A DNA stretch of 64,000 nucleotides from Vandiemenella viatica. Its lineage: Eukaryota > Arthropoda > Insecta > Orthoptera > Morabidae. The DNA is taken from positions 128,882,036 through 128,946,035 of the forward strand of contig CM061921.1 of the NCBI GenBank assembly GCA_031002005.1, given 5' to 3'. This document shows positions 1-10,542 of this stretch, piece after piece (the first letter of the stretch is position 1; each line of letters begins with the position of its first letter). The translations under genes and the position numbers were made by a program. The notes below the pieces were generated by a model, which saw nothing but the letters and a program-made list of their open reading frames with translations, searched no databases and was not told where the DNA came from.

Positions 1-1057
1 ACTAAAAGGTTAGTCAAACATGTTAGAAAGTTCTCATACAAGGTTTTACCCTTAAAAAACTGTTGGCTAATTTTATTGGCATTTCTAATGCCAAAAATAC
101 TTCTCTGTGTATTAGGCCTATTCCTTCAAAAACTTCATCTTTTTTTGCATGTGTTAATATACAACCCTTCCACATCCCCACTTTATGCTATTTTACATTC
201 ATTAATGAGCTAATTACACTTATTTTGTAAATCTTGAATAGGACGCAGCTCTGCTACAGCTGCCACATTTCACGTTGATTAAAACCAAATGGTACAAAAT
301 AAGATAAATGTATTTACGTAATACTTATTTTACCTATACCTGCTTCTCCTCATTACGCGAAAAATTCCCCAAACGTCTGCTTCCCCGGTTCAACGAAGAA
401 AAAAGTAACAACAGTGTGTGTACCTGAAACCTGAGGGTGCAGCAAATCAGGCTATAAGAGGGAACAACGGAACATAAATAAGCACAAACTGCAGTCACAA
501 TCGAAGCATCTTTCGCAACATGAAGTTTTATAAAAAATAAAAATAAAAAAATAAAAAAAAATAAAATGTAGTTATTATAATTTGGGTAGCAACTAAATTT
601 CGAGTTGTGTGGAATAAACGATTTTAATGCAGTTATACATCATGAAGTCTGCGCTGAGGAAAATCTAGACAACTTGTTAAATAAAAATGATTTTCGATTA
701 CACTTTAGTTAGAAGTACAAAGACAGAATAGCAATGGCTTTTTTTTTACAATTTCGAAAAATGATCCGATATCGGTATTTCCTGGAATGTTTTTAATTTT
801 GTGTAAAGCAAGTACATCGCTTATATTAACACAAAAAATCAAGTAATAACTTTAACATTTAACAAAAGAAGTGAAATCTACGGAAAAAATATATAAATGT
901 ATTTCATACAGTCAAAATTTTTTTATACATAAAAAAATCATTCCTGGTTTTCATTATTATTTTTTAAATACTAAAACTCGTTTTATTGTCCCATTTTTTG
1001 ATCAAAAACCACTTCGTTTTGATCACACAACAAGTGAACTGAGCATAGTAAAAATGA
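1..1057. other. 3' flank and 3' UTR of obst-A; no other gene seen
   Basis: This AT-rich stretch lies downstream of the obst-A stop codon, which is on the minus strand. I see no exon, RNA gene or bounded repeat in it. Part of it must be the obst-A 3' UTR, because an AATAAA hexamer occurs on the minus strand about 70 bases past the stop. The open frame at 871-1071 on the plus strand is AT-rich and has no family resemblance, so I treat it as chance. Confidence 0.6.
982..987 (-). terminator. obst-A: Candidate polyadenylation signal of obst-A
   Basis: The plus strand reads TTTATT, which is AATAAA on the minus strand, about 70 bases downstream of the obst-A TAA at 1058-1060. The motif is common by chance in DNA this AT-rich, so position is the main support. 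Confidence 0.35.
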
Positions 1058-1115
1058 TTATGATTTCTTAGGCTTTGGCTTGTTGACGTCAGGGTTGTCC
1101 TTATACCAGTCCTCA
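1058..1115 (-). CDS. obst-A: obstructor-A (CPAP3-A), last exon: C-terminal tail and stop
   Basis: This is the last coding exon of the secreted cuticle chitin-binding protein. On the minus strand a TTTTCAG acceptor precedes it. The previous exon ends in TG, and joining it to the T here makes a Cys codon, so domain 3 ends VPGC and continues EDWYKDNPDVNKPKPKKS followed by TAA at 1058-1060. In insect obst-A proteins the domain-3 end VPGC is followed by EDWYKD and a short charged tail, which matches well. The exon encodes only 19 residues including the split Cys, so gene finders miss it easily. The exon itself is supported by splice phase, the acceptor and the family-specific EDWYKD. Confidence 0.9.
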
Positions 1116-1637
1116 CTGAAAACAAACAAATGCGTGCAATCAGCCATCAAATACATAATATAAAACACCTTATAATGTGTACTGTACAATTTTGCTAGGT
1201 GATATAGGTCACGTGCAATATATTTCGTGAAGGTGTTTTAAAATTCTGGAAAATAATTACTGTGATGCTTTTACATTCTCAATATGAAATGCAAAATGAT
1301 GACTGTAATCAAATTTGTTTATTTCAATCACAACAAAACTTCCACAAAAGTAAAAACATAGGTTCTTCTTAACTTTAGATCGCGCACTGTGACCTTGTTG
1401 TAAATACTGTCACGTGGCTTCACTCCTGAGTTTCCCTGTTATTCCATTATAAACGAGCTTCAATCACCAAATTTGAGAATGTTAATTAAAGCAGGAGCTC
1501 ATTTGGCATCATGAACGGGCAAGAGTGTTATTCGTAACTCAATCGAAAGTGCTTCTATGCTTCTATAACGTTACATCCAGATGTTTGCTTACCATAAAAT
1601 GGTAGATTCGCATGTCACTCCTAACACAGACATAATT
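1116..1637. other. obst-A last intron, 3' part
   Basis: AT-rich intron sequence between the last exon and the TE bounded at 1638. I see no gene, RNA or repeat boundary in it. Confidence 0.6.
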
Positions 1638-2767
1638 CAGGGTTATTCTAAATTAGTTATACAAAATTAAGATCTACTTACAAAGAAAGTATAAGTCCTA
1701 GTGAATTAAAAGTACAGCATTAAATTGAGAAAACTTTAAGTTTTGTCTACAACTGTTCAATACGTGTTCCTTTTGACACACGGCAGACAACCCACCTGTA
1801 AGCGATTTTGTTCCAAATCTTATTAATCATATCACCATTTATGGTTGCAACTGCTTCCATTATTCCAAGTCAGAGGTCATTAGATTATCTGGAAGAGGTG
1901 GAACAAAAACTTTGCCCTTAACGTAGCCCCATACAGCAAAGTCCAGCAATGTCACGCCCACTCCAGGTAAAGAGCAGTAACTCGGTTTTGGAATTGCGGA
2001 GGTGCACCATCTTGTTGAAAAATAAAATCCCAGTTCATATTATCCTGAATTGTGGCTTTAGATACAATAGTTTTCCAGCATGTCCAGAAATGAAATGCCA
2101 GTTATGGTTTGCTCAAAACAAAAGAAGAACGTTCTACATCCCTTAACAGAACTCAAAACACGGTTAGCTTTGGAGAATGCCTTGCATGTTCCACGACCTC
2201 AGAACCTCGTATTATGACTGTGTCTATTTACCCTGCAATTTTTTATGGAACGTTGCCTCATCACTAAAAACAATTTCATTAAGAAACTTTTATCAGTCTC
2301 CATTCTGTCAAACATGCCCACACAAAATTAATATCTTCTTTGATTAACACTATTACTCAAAGGTTACAATAATTGCAATATGTATGGCTTAAATTTCAGA
2401 CGTTTCCATCAAATACTTGCGGAATCTGCAATTCTTAGCTGGCGCGGTTAGTTGATTTCCTGGGACTGCGGGATTAGGTCTGACGCATTGCTTCGATATG
2501 TTCGACATTGACCTCGGTTCCTATGAGTAACACAGCCAGTTTCAAGGAATCGATTGTACCAAACAGTAACAGTCGGCCTTCGAGGTGATCCGTTGTGAAT
2601 TTGCTTTGAATAGCAGTGGCCGATCGCACAGCACTGAGCACGCTCCGCACCAGTATGATTACTAAATAAAGTTCAAGTATCGTTAAATGATGTCTAAACT
2701 TCTCTACTGCAGGTGGTTCACAAGCTATGGTTGTTTACATTTGTATTGTTAAATTAGAATAACCCTG
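1638..2767 (-). mobile_element. Degraded IS630/Tc1-type DNA transposon
   Basis: The ends are inverted repeats: CAGGGTTATTCTAAATTAG at 1638 and, inverted, CAGGGTTATTCTAATTTAA ending at 2767. The minus strand between them, read across several frameshifts and stops, gives transposase-like pieces. Near 1940 it reads like the family motif (L)WGYVKGKVFVPPLPDNL, followed by a segment like the usual C-terminus (INGDMINKIWNKIAYRW). N-terminal helix-turn-helix-like remnants lie near 2480-2640. It is an old copy without an intact gene. Target duplication is unclear. Confidence 0.6.
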
Positions 2768-2831
2768 CGTATATAAGGCGGAGTTCCTAAGCACAGAATT
2801 CTTTCTTTCGTTGCTCGTAATTGGTAATATA

Positions 2832-3511
2832 GGAGGCGCGTCCAGAAAGTAAGTTACGTTTCAATTTATCTCCGCTGCAGCGCTGCGATGGCAGTTCCGC
2901 ACATGCGCTGTAGACGATGTGTATCAAGGGGAAGAACGTGTGCCATTTGGAGATCGCTGTCAGTTACGTAAGCTTTGTTGTGCTTGTTTGAAATGTCGGC
3001 GTTGATTGAAAATCCCGCCACCTGTGAAATCAGGTCTGTGATTCGGTTTCTGAATGCGAGGAAAGTGAAACCAAGTGAAATTTATCGGCAAATTTGCGAT
3101 GTTTACGGACCAAATGCGATGAGTGATTCGATGGTGAGAAGATGGGTCCGACAGTTCAATGGCGGGCGTAGTGATGTGCACGATGAAGAACGAAGTGGGC
3201 GTCCACCTTTGGTTACAGAAGACTTTCATCTGTTTTTACATCTCAAGTCTTTCCTTGGCGGTCATCACTTCACCAATGATAACGAGCTGAAAGAAACTGT
3301 TTTCAACTGGTTCGAGACACAGGCGGCAGATTTCTATGAAGAAGGTATACAAAACCTGGTGCCACGCTATGACAAATGCCTGCAAAATTTCGGCAGTTAT
3401 GTGGAAACGTAGTTTAAGAGTTGTAAAATTTTGTGCAATAAAAATTTCTTCTGTATCTGTGTACAATTTCATTTTATTACCAAACGGAACTTACTTTCTG
3501 GACGCGCCTCG
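2832..3511 (+). mobile_element. Internally deleted mariner element (680 bp)
   Basis: The element is bounded by TA on both sides (2830-2831 and 3512-3513) and by inverted repeats of the type GAGGCGCGTCCAGAAAGTAA, the same as in the longer mariner at 45160-46491. The N-terminal and C-terminal thirds of the transposase are present, and the middle, with the catalytic core, is missing. It is non-autonomous, but it could be mobilised in trans by a relative with the same ends. Confidence 0.9.
2993..3412 (+). pseudogene. Mariner transposase with the catalytic core deleted
   Basis: The frame opens with MSALIENPAT and carries the N-terminal helix-turn-helix region (RQICDVYGPNAMSDSMVRRW, then a GGRSDVHDEERSGRPP linker). 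It then jumps in frame from PPLVTE to DFHLFLHLKSF, which belongs near the third catalytic Asp of mariner. The first two catalytic Asp regions (TGDETW and HDNARPH in the longer copy) are gone. The junction falls on a 2-base GA shared by both edges, as expected from a microhomology-mediated or interrupted gap-repair deletion. The remaining frame is open to a TAG at 3410-3412, so a fused DNA-binding protein of about 139 residues is conceivable, but nothing indicates that it is used. Confidence 0.85.
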
Positions 3512-3600
3512 TATTATGTTCACATCTTGAATTTTCTTCATTTTCCCCCATTCTTTTTTTCCTGGGGTATGATTCTTATTCTATCGCCTCAAATTTTTCC

Positions 3601-3633
3601 GTTCACCTATCGCATGTCGCATTACAGCCGGCC
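3601..3633 (+). repeat. 33-bp direct repeat, left copy
   Basis: This stretch, with core TATCGCATGTCGCATTACAG, recurs at 5444-5476 in the same orientation with three C/T differences. The two copies flank the inverted-repeat element at 3697-5331 without touching it, so they are not its simple target duplication. Confidence 0.75.
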
Positions 3634-3696
3634 AGGCGCATGCGCGCAGGTATGACGTGACCTAGTGCGGAGGCCTCATGTCCGTTAACACTCACA

Positions 3697-5331
3697 AGGG
3701 GAGGTTTTCAGTGTGGAACGAACGAACAAGTCTGGGAAAAGAACAAGTCTGGGAAACAGTACGTCACCTCTGGTTTCTTGCCCTAAAGCAGTTTTGCCCG
3801 GTGGACCTCCGTTTAAGAGAAATCGGAGATTAAAAAGTGCTTAAATTGTATGTAAATGAGCTATGCTTGTACGGAAGACAGTTAGTTTATAATGTATATT
3901 TGGCCGTGCTCGTCGAGGCGGTGTGACCAGATGGGATTTTTTTTTTTTTCTATTTGTATTTTTATTTGCTATTCTATGTTGTAGCATTACAAATTGTTTT
4001 GAAACAAATTCTGCAAGTATTTTTTATTTTCCTTTGACAAATAGGCAAATATTAGGATGGAACCACTGAAATGTACGCATTTATGTCAGCCATGTGATGT
4101 GTATTTCTATCATCAGGTAAAAATACCAATGAAAAAGCTGCAAAATGCGCCGGAACTGTTGCAAGATAACTGTGCAATATCTTCTCGTGAAGATGCTGTT
4201 ATGATATATTCTCTTATTCACCACATTTTGCGAGCGCTTGTATTTAATGACATGATAAAATATTCCTGGTATGATTCAACATTAACAAATACAAGGCCGA
4301 AATTTACAAATTTTAAGAGAAATCGGGGATTAAAAAGTGCTTAAATTGTATGTAAATGAGCTATACTTGTACGGAAGACAGTTAGTTTGTAATGTATATT
4401 TGGCCGTGCTCGTAGAGACGGTGTGATCCCCCCAACAGCGAATTTTTTTTTTTATTTGTATAAATTTTTTTTATTGCTATTCTATGTAGTAGCATTAAAA
4501 ATGCTTTTGAAACGAATTCTAATATTTTTTTTTTTATTTTCCTTTCACAAATACGCAAATATTGGGACGGTACCACCGAAATGTACGCATTTATATCAGC
4601 CATATGATGTGTATTTCTATCATCAGGTAACAATACTAATACAAAAAAGCTCCAAAATGCGCCGGAACTGTCGCAAGATAACCGTGCAATTTCTTCTCGT
4701 GAAGATGCTGTTAAGATATATTCTCTTATTCACCACATTTTGCAAGCACTTATTTTTTAAGACATGATAAAATATTCTTAGTGTGGTTCAAAATTAACGA
4801 ATAAAAGGCCAAAATATACAAATGTTAACAAAACTTTCTTTTCTAAATCAATAATAAATACTGTATGTGACTGTCAAAACATATCCTTCATAAAATGTTC
4901 CTGGTGTACACGTAATTTTTGTTTGAAAAGTTTTTATCATTTATACCATCCTAATATTTGCGTATTTGTCAAAGGAAAATAAAAATTTTGTAGATTTTGT
5001 TGCAAAACAAATTTTTAGTGATTCAAGATGGAATGGCAATAAAAGAAAAAAAGAAGAAAAAAATTCGCGGGTGGTGGTAACGAACTTCGAAACCTTCACA
5101 CATGATCACTCCGTCTTAACGTCCACGGCTAAATAGACATTATAAACTAACTGGCTTCCGTATAACTATAGCTTATTTACATACGATTTAAGCACTCTTT
5201 TGAATCCCCGATTTCTCTTAAACGGAGGCCCACCAGGCAGAACTGCTTTAGGGCGAGAAACCAGAGGTGACGTGCTATTTACCAGACTTGTTTGTTCTAC
5301 GATTACGATTTCCACACTGAAAACCTCTCCT
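3697..5331. mobile_element. DNA transposon remnant with long inverted repeats and an internal tandem duplication
   Basis: The left end AGGGGAGGTTTTCAGTGTGG is mirrored at the right end (5312-5331) with one mismatch. Similarity between the arms, with indels, extends a few hundred bases inward: the block with GGAGATTAAAAAGTGC and the GGCCGTGCTCGT region appears near 3820-3930 and inverted near 5110-5220. A unit of about 500 bp starting near 3815 is tandemly repeated from about 4315. Each unit has an A/T-tract, a CCTTTGACAAATA-like motif and a piece of coding sequence resembling the C-terminal part of a transposase. I could not find a clear target duplication, and the superfamily is not certain. 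Confidence 0.6.
4057..4344 (+). pseudogene. Transposase C-terminal-like fragment (partial)
   Basis: This 95-codon frame looks protein-like. It contains CQPCDVYFYHQVK, then SREDAVMIYSLIHHILRALVF and MIKYSWYDS, a pattern I associate with the C-terminal region of insect DDE transposases; the family assignment is from memory and tentative. A second copy of the segment, starting near 4560 (PPKCTHLYQPYDVYFYHQV), is frameshifted. Having the same coding piece twice inside one element means the 3' end of a transposon was duplicated in tandem. Confidence 0.4.
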
Positions 5332-5443
5332 AGTCAGTTGAGATCTGTTTGGCGTCGACTACAGTTGAACTGAGGCAAGGTAATCGGCAACTTCCGGGTG
5401 CTTTCTAATCTTCTCTTCCGAAAACAGGAAGTGTTATTTCTTC

Positions 5444-5476
5444 GTTCATTTATCGCATGTCGCATTACAGTCGGCC
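5444..5476 (+). repeat. 33-bp direct repeat, right copy
   Basis: Partner of 3601-3633, in the same orientation with three C/T differences. The surrounding intron (5332-5982) shows no other feature. Confidence 0.75.
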
Positions 5477-5982
5477 GCGGAGCTGGGATAAAGTGAAAGG
5501 CGCTGGGCAAAGCAGCCAAGGCCAATATGGCGGCGCCCATAACTCGCATCAATTGACCGTTTAGCATTTATATTCTCACTTATTCGCGCGATTGTATTTA
5601 TTATGTATTCCGTACTCTAATACATAGATTGAAATTAAAATTTATAGTTTGATATCTTGTTTACTATTGATTTCCTATTATCATTCCCATTTTCCAATTA
5701 TTAAGTTAAGATTAAGAACGTAATTTTAAAACTCTAAATCCAATCATTTTCCGAAAATATTCAGTTAAATGCTTACAAAAGTTTCACTTGCTTCGTGGTT
5801 TCATAAAACCACACCGTTGTTTTTTAAACAGTATTTCTAGCAATGACGAAGTGCAGATATGTTACTTGTCATCACAATGGTACACAGAATTTTCATTCGA
5901 CAATGTATTAATTTCATGTTAGAATATTTTAATACAATTTCCAATGACTGTTGTTAGTTGTTAATTTAATATGAATACTTAC

Positions 5983-6196
5983 CATCCGGGCACGTTCTCT
6001 GGCTGATCGCATTTCTGGTCCTCTTCGTTGTAGACTTCTCCCAGCGAGCAGCCGAGCTCTCTGGGATCCACTCCGTTGAGGCACACGTAGAACTTCTGGC
6101 AGTCTGTGGGGTGCGCGAACTTGGGGTGAGCGACTGCTTGCCCCCTACCATCAGCCTGCACATCTTTGGGGCATGTGAACCCATCCTTCAGCTTCT
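5983..6196 (-). CDS. obst-A: obstructor-A (CPAP3-A), exon for chitin-binding domain 3
   Basis: The exon is bounded on the minus strand by acceptor TGACATTACAG and donor GTAAGTATTC. It is 214 bases, starting with the last two bases of a codon and ending with the first two of the next (TG plus T gives Cys). It encodes KLKDGFTCPKDVQ, then AHPKFAHPTDCQKFYVCLNG, DPRELGCSLGEVYNEEDQ and KCDQPENVPG. The six-Cys spacing of a type-2 chitin-binding (peritrophin-A) domain is complete once the next exon supplies the last Cys. HPTDCQKFYVCLNG is characteristic of obst-A rather than of Gasp. The role is binding cuticular chitin in the extracellular matrix under the epidermis. Reading straight past the donor gives a false end VPGW. 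Confidence 0.95.
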
Positions 6197-6557
6197 CTGT
6201 AATGTCAAACAGGTTCACGATTATGACGGCAATGCATCTTCCAGGCATTGGTCTTTGTATGAGATATGGGAAATGAATACGCTGTAATAATATTAGGAAT
6301 TTGAAGCAGGCTTTAATCCTGTGCCCAAACGTTTTATGACCGCCAACTGGCAGGGCCAAAGTGCAGTTAAGATTCGGATAGGACAAACAGCAATGAACGA
6401 TTGCTTTTACTCAAGAATGTACGGCAAATCAGGAACTATAGAATTACCAAAGAAAAATTATGGGTGGAATTAGTTGTACGTATTGGAAAGGAGGAGGCAG
6501 AGAAAGCACAATGCACACGTTAACATCGTCAACAAGGCACGAAAAGCGAGACAAATA

Positions 6558-7235
6558 CAGGGTCCGGCAATAAAACCTCCCTCATTTTAATGTGTTGTCA
6601 TATAAAAACTAAATATGATGGAGAATAATTACTTTTATTTATGAAAAATACATACTTTGCCATTTTTAATTATTTGGTTTTAAAAATTATATCTGCCCTC
6701 CATTGTTGACACATTGACAAAGTCTATCGAGAAAGTTCTCCATACATTTTCGCGTCATTTCTCTTGGAATGGCTGCCAATTCTTGGGTAATTGCCTCTTT
6801 AAGTGCTTGCAGTGTTGTGGGACGATGTTTGTACACTATAGGCTTTAAGTGTCCCCAAAGATTGGTGAATGTTGCATAGACACACTCACACGCGCCAAAT
6901 TTTCCGGCGTTGTTGCAGTCCGAGGACGGCCTGTAGGTTTTTTTTTTTTAGTGCTGAACCTGTCTTTCTAAAGTTCGACACCCACAGTTGAATAGTTTTT
7001 CTATCCGAGACACGATCATGTTGGCCAAGTTCGAATCGTCTCCGAAAATCTGAGAACAACTGTTACGAATAAATTCGTCCACAACAAACGCACGATGATC
7101 ACCAAGCCATGACATGGCGCACACTGAAAATGACATGTACACCTCTTTAAAACAAAACACATTCCACATCAGTATCCTCACTACAACCCGCACGCCGGCT
7201 ACGTGAAATGGGGGAGGTTTTATTGCCGGACCCTG
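6558..7235 (-). mobile_element. Internally deleted Tc1/mariner-type element (678 bp)
   Basis: Perfect terminal inverted repeats of about 25 bp, beginning CAGGGTCCGGCAATAAAACC, are flanked by TA on each side (6556-6557 and 7236-7237). The minus strand holds a transposase N-terminus (GDHRAFVVDEFIRN, then a frameshifted helix-turn-helix segment readable as RKTIQLWVSNFRKTGSA near 6950-7010). Closer to 6690-6850 it holds a C-terminus (HLKPIVYKHRPTTLQALKEA). The middle of the gene is gone, so it is non-autonomous. It sits in the intron between obst-A domains 2 and 3. Confidence 0.85.
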
Positions 7236-7348
7236 TATTTTCCTCAAATCGATAGGTATATTACATTGCACTCACACTTCAGGAAGAATAGTTGTTTTCT
7301 ACAGTGCAGTCTTTAAATATTATTATTAACATCCAGAGCATGAGTATA

Positions 7349-8328
7349 CAGGGTGGGGCAGTTAATATGTTTTCTGGAAATATTTCGATAAGAAAGCATT
7401 TTAACAAACAATAACCTATATAAAAAATAATCGTACAGTAGGGGGCTACAATTATGTGATATTGGTTTTTTCACATGTGGCGCTGTTGTCGTTACAACAA
7501 GGTCAACTTAATTCTTTTAAATGGGAACCCCTATTTTTTTTTTTTGAAGATTCCGATTCCTCATGAAACAATAAAAATAGTTTGCTTAACTCACTTTTCT
7601 GTTAGCCTCACAGATGGCGCTGTAATCGCGAAAAATGAATATTCGCGTTTTTTGTGTATAATTTTAATTATTGTTTAAATAATTACATGTAATTTTCATT
7701 CTGTAAACATCGAAGGTAATTTTAAAGGATAATGACGAAATTGATTTTTTAAATGCTTTTTCTTACTTATTTGCAGCCATGTCTACAGCAGGTGCTCAAA
7801 AAGGTGACCATTTACTTCCAGACATTTTCTGACCCTTTGCAGAAATGATGCCTGAACAGCTCGAAGTGTGTCACCTTTTTGAGCACCTGCTGTAGACATG
7901 GCTGCAAATAAGTAAGAAAAAGCATTTAAAAAATCAATTTCGTCATTATCCTTTAAAATTACCTTCCGTGTTTACAGAATTAAAATTACATGTAATTATT
8001 TAAACAATAATTAAAAGTATACACAAAAAACGCGAATATTCATTTTTCGCGATTACAGCGCCATCTGTGAGGTTACAGAAAAGTGAGTTAAGCAAATTAT
8101 TTTTATTTTTTCATGAGGAATCGGAATCTTCAAAAAAAAAATAGGGGTTCCCATTTAAAAGAATTAAGTTGACCTTGTTGTAACGACAACAGCGCCACCT
8201 GTGAAAAAACCAATATCACGTAATTGTAGCCCCCTACTGTACGATTATTTTTTATACAGGTTATTGTTTGTTAAAATGCTTTCTTTCCGAAATATTTCCA
8301 GAAAACATATTAAATGCCCCACCCTGTA
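7349..8328. mobile_element. Foldback element: 980-bp near-perfect palindrome
   Basis: The left arm (7349 to about 7806) is repeated inverted at about 7869-8328 with only scattered mismatches, around a loop of roughly 60 bases that begins near CATTTACTTCCAGAC. The outer ends are CAGGGTGGGGCA and its complement, flanked by TATA on both sides, which suits a Tc1/mariner-like TA insertion. The arms carry no long coding frame. In an obst-A pre-mRNA this would be a hairpin of about 450 base pairs. Confidence 0.9.
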
Positions 8329-8496
8329 TATCTAAATAAGTTCTGAAATATTTGTCATTTCTTCACAAATAAGCGTATTATACAGAGATCCTTATAACGA
8401 TACAAGAAATTAAACACAACTATTTCAGTAAGTGCTAGGTTTTGTTATTCTCTGTTTTAAAATATATTAGTTACTTCCATATAAATTTGTTATTAC

Positions 8497-8700
8497 TCTC
8501 AGTGGCTCCACATCCAGTGCGGCCTGCAGTGTCCGGCCACACGCAAATGCCCTGGTACTCGTCGAAGTGGAGTCCAGGGGTGCACGTGATCTCCGTGAAT
8601 TCACCCTCGATGCAGTTATAGAATATGTTGCACACAGACGGGTCTGGATGCGCGAAGAAACCGTTTCTTCGCGGGCAGTGAGCGTTAGATTTAGGTGGCT
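8497..8700 (-). CDS. obst-A: obstructor-A (CPAP3-A), exon for chitin-binding domain 2
   Basis: The acceptor ATTTTTCAG lies just before 8700 on the minus strand. I place the donor at GAGA|GTAATA because it leaves one base (A) that pairs in phase with the two-base start of the next exon, giving Lys; the alternative donor 20 bases further (GGAA|GTAACT) breaks phase. The exon is 204 bases. It encodes PPKSNAHCPRRNGFFAHPDP, SVCNIFYNCIEGEF, CTPGLHFDEYQGICVWPDTA and GRTGCGATE: a complete six-Cys peritrophin-A fold. The strings NGFFAHPDP, CNIFYNCIEG and CVWPDTA identify the obst-A/CPAP3-A subfamily. Protein family role: cuticle and chitin matrix organisation. Reading through the donor runs to a TAA at 8471. 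Confidence 0.95.
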
Positions 8701-10505
8701 CTGAAAAATCATACATCGTCAAATGTTAAAATGGCTGCTGATTGAAGAGACCTTCAATAACTTTTGACGAAGGTATTCGTACAGCACTGACAACATTTCC
8801 ATTTCCTCTAATATAGTATAATAGTTAGATAACGTCTGTTACTTGCTTTATTGTATGTGTCTTTGAAATTTTGTACCATAAAAGCTCATGGGTATATTAT
8901 ACAGCAGGATAATAAATTTATTTTATGTATTAAAAATGAAACCTTAGCTTATAGATAAAGTTTTTAGCCAATTTCACATGCAATGAACTTTCTAACCCAA
9001 AATCAAAGTTGCAAAGATAGATAACTTTCAGGTTCTTTCCACGCCTCCTACGCAAAATTCCTGAGGACTCTGTCTGCCTATCAATATTTTTAATCCTGCT
9101 GTTCCAAACACGAGAATAAAGTGTAGTATCTGATTCTGAAAATCATAAGATCTGGAGTTCAAAAACAGCAACCCCAAGTTTTAATGAGAAATATGTAACC
9201 ACAGCACAGTTTGTTAATCACATCATTGATAATTCAGTTTTACGATTTTATTTTAAATTTGAGACTTCGTTTTCAACTTTAAAATCACAAATATTAACTT
9301 ACATTCTTATCCACATTCAGATTTTCAAATTTCAGAAAAACTTCGATCTCGCCACTAAAACCAAATTAATTTTCTTAATTTGTAATACACCGCTTTGTTT
9401 TACGAGCAAGGGCCCAGTTTAAAGGGTCCTACTACCCTCCTCCACACCCTACAGACACCCAGCTCTCTGTTTCATATACAGTCGCCTTTTTTCTCGATGA
9501 TTTAGTGTCACAGGTTTTACTTTAAACAAAAGACATAATTCCTTTCATTTATTTCATTTTTATTTAGATGAAATCCCTACTGTCACCGAGTTCGGAACAA
9601 TACACATTCACATATATTGGAAATAGCTCTTTCCCCCTGTCGAAAGTACTCTATTAATAAGATACCGTAATCAGGAACGATCCTTACGTTAATATTGGCT
9701 GCCTCTATAGCTTTATGCTTAGATTAGATTAGTTATATTTCCTTTGGTCCCATGTTAGAACACTCTCTGGGATGTGTATCAATACATACAATTATCAACA
9801 CATCAGTACCAACTACTGATAACCGATTAGTTACTTAATAACACATTAGCACAATCAGTTCCCATTATAAACTGCAAATACATATTATCTCATATTAATT
9901 ACTATACATGAATGCAATTTCCAGATAATGTAATTGCTATAATTGTAAATTGTTTCGACATAAAGGAAAACCATAAACAATTTTAGTAACTATGAACAAC
10001 TTTGTCACCTTTCCCTTCCATATATCAATTATATAACATTATCTCAGTCAACCTTAGTTACAAAATTCGAAGAAGAAAATTATTTCTCAAAGTAAAATTG
10101 TTTCTGAAGCAAAACTTTTTTCTGTCAAGATTTAAAGTTATTGGGTTTTCATATAAAACATTTTATTTCTTGTGATAGGACATTAAATAAAGAAGCTTTA
10201 TTTAATGTTATCTTTATCTGCACAATTGACAACCACTTGTATCTTTTTGAATTTTATATTTATTCCTAGTATTATAACTAGTACCTGGGTGACCGATCTT
10301 CACTCGGTTTCTTCCGAATTCTGTTTAATATGCAAGATTTTTATTAAAGTTTGATTAAAGTTAAAGTTTTTTTTCTTTTTGAAGGCTTCATAGGCATTTT
10401 TAAGTATTCCCTGAAAAGAGAAGCTTAACTAACATCAGTAGGCTTATTGGTACCTGAATTCTACGAGATAAGGTTAGAGCCGTTTCCGAGATAACAAATC
10501 CTAGA

Positions 10506-10542
<37 letters not shown>

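Noticed and set aside
871..1071. 66-codon plus-strand frame
   Set aside because: AT-rich chance composition, no similarity, and it overlaps the antisense of the obst-A last exon and 3' UTR.
8471..8496. obst-A ending at the TAA at 8471
   Set aside because: Stopping there would give a protein ending in NNKFIWK without domain 3; the in-phase donor at 8496 and the matching exon at 6196 explain the family sequence better.
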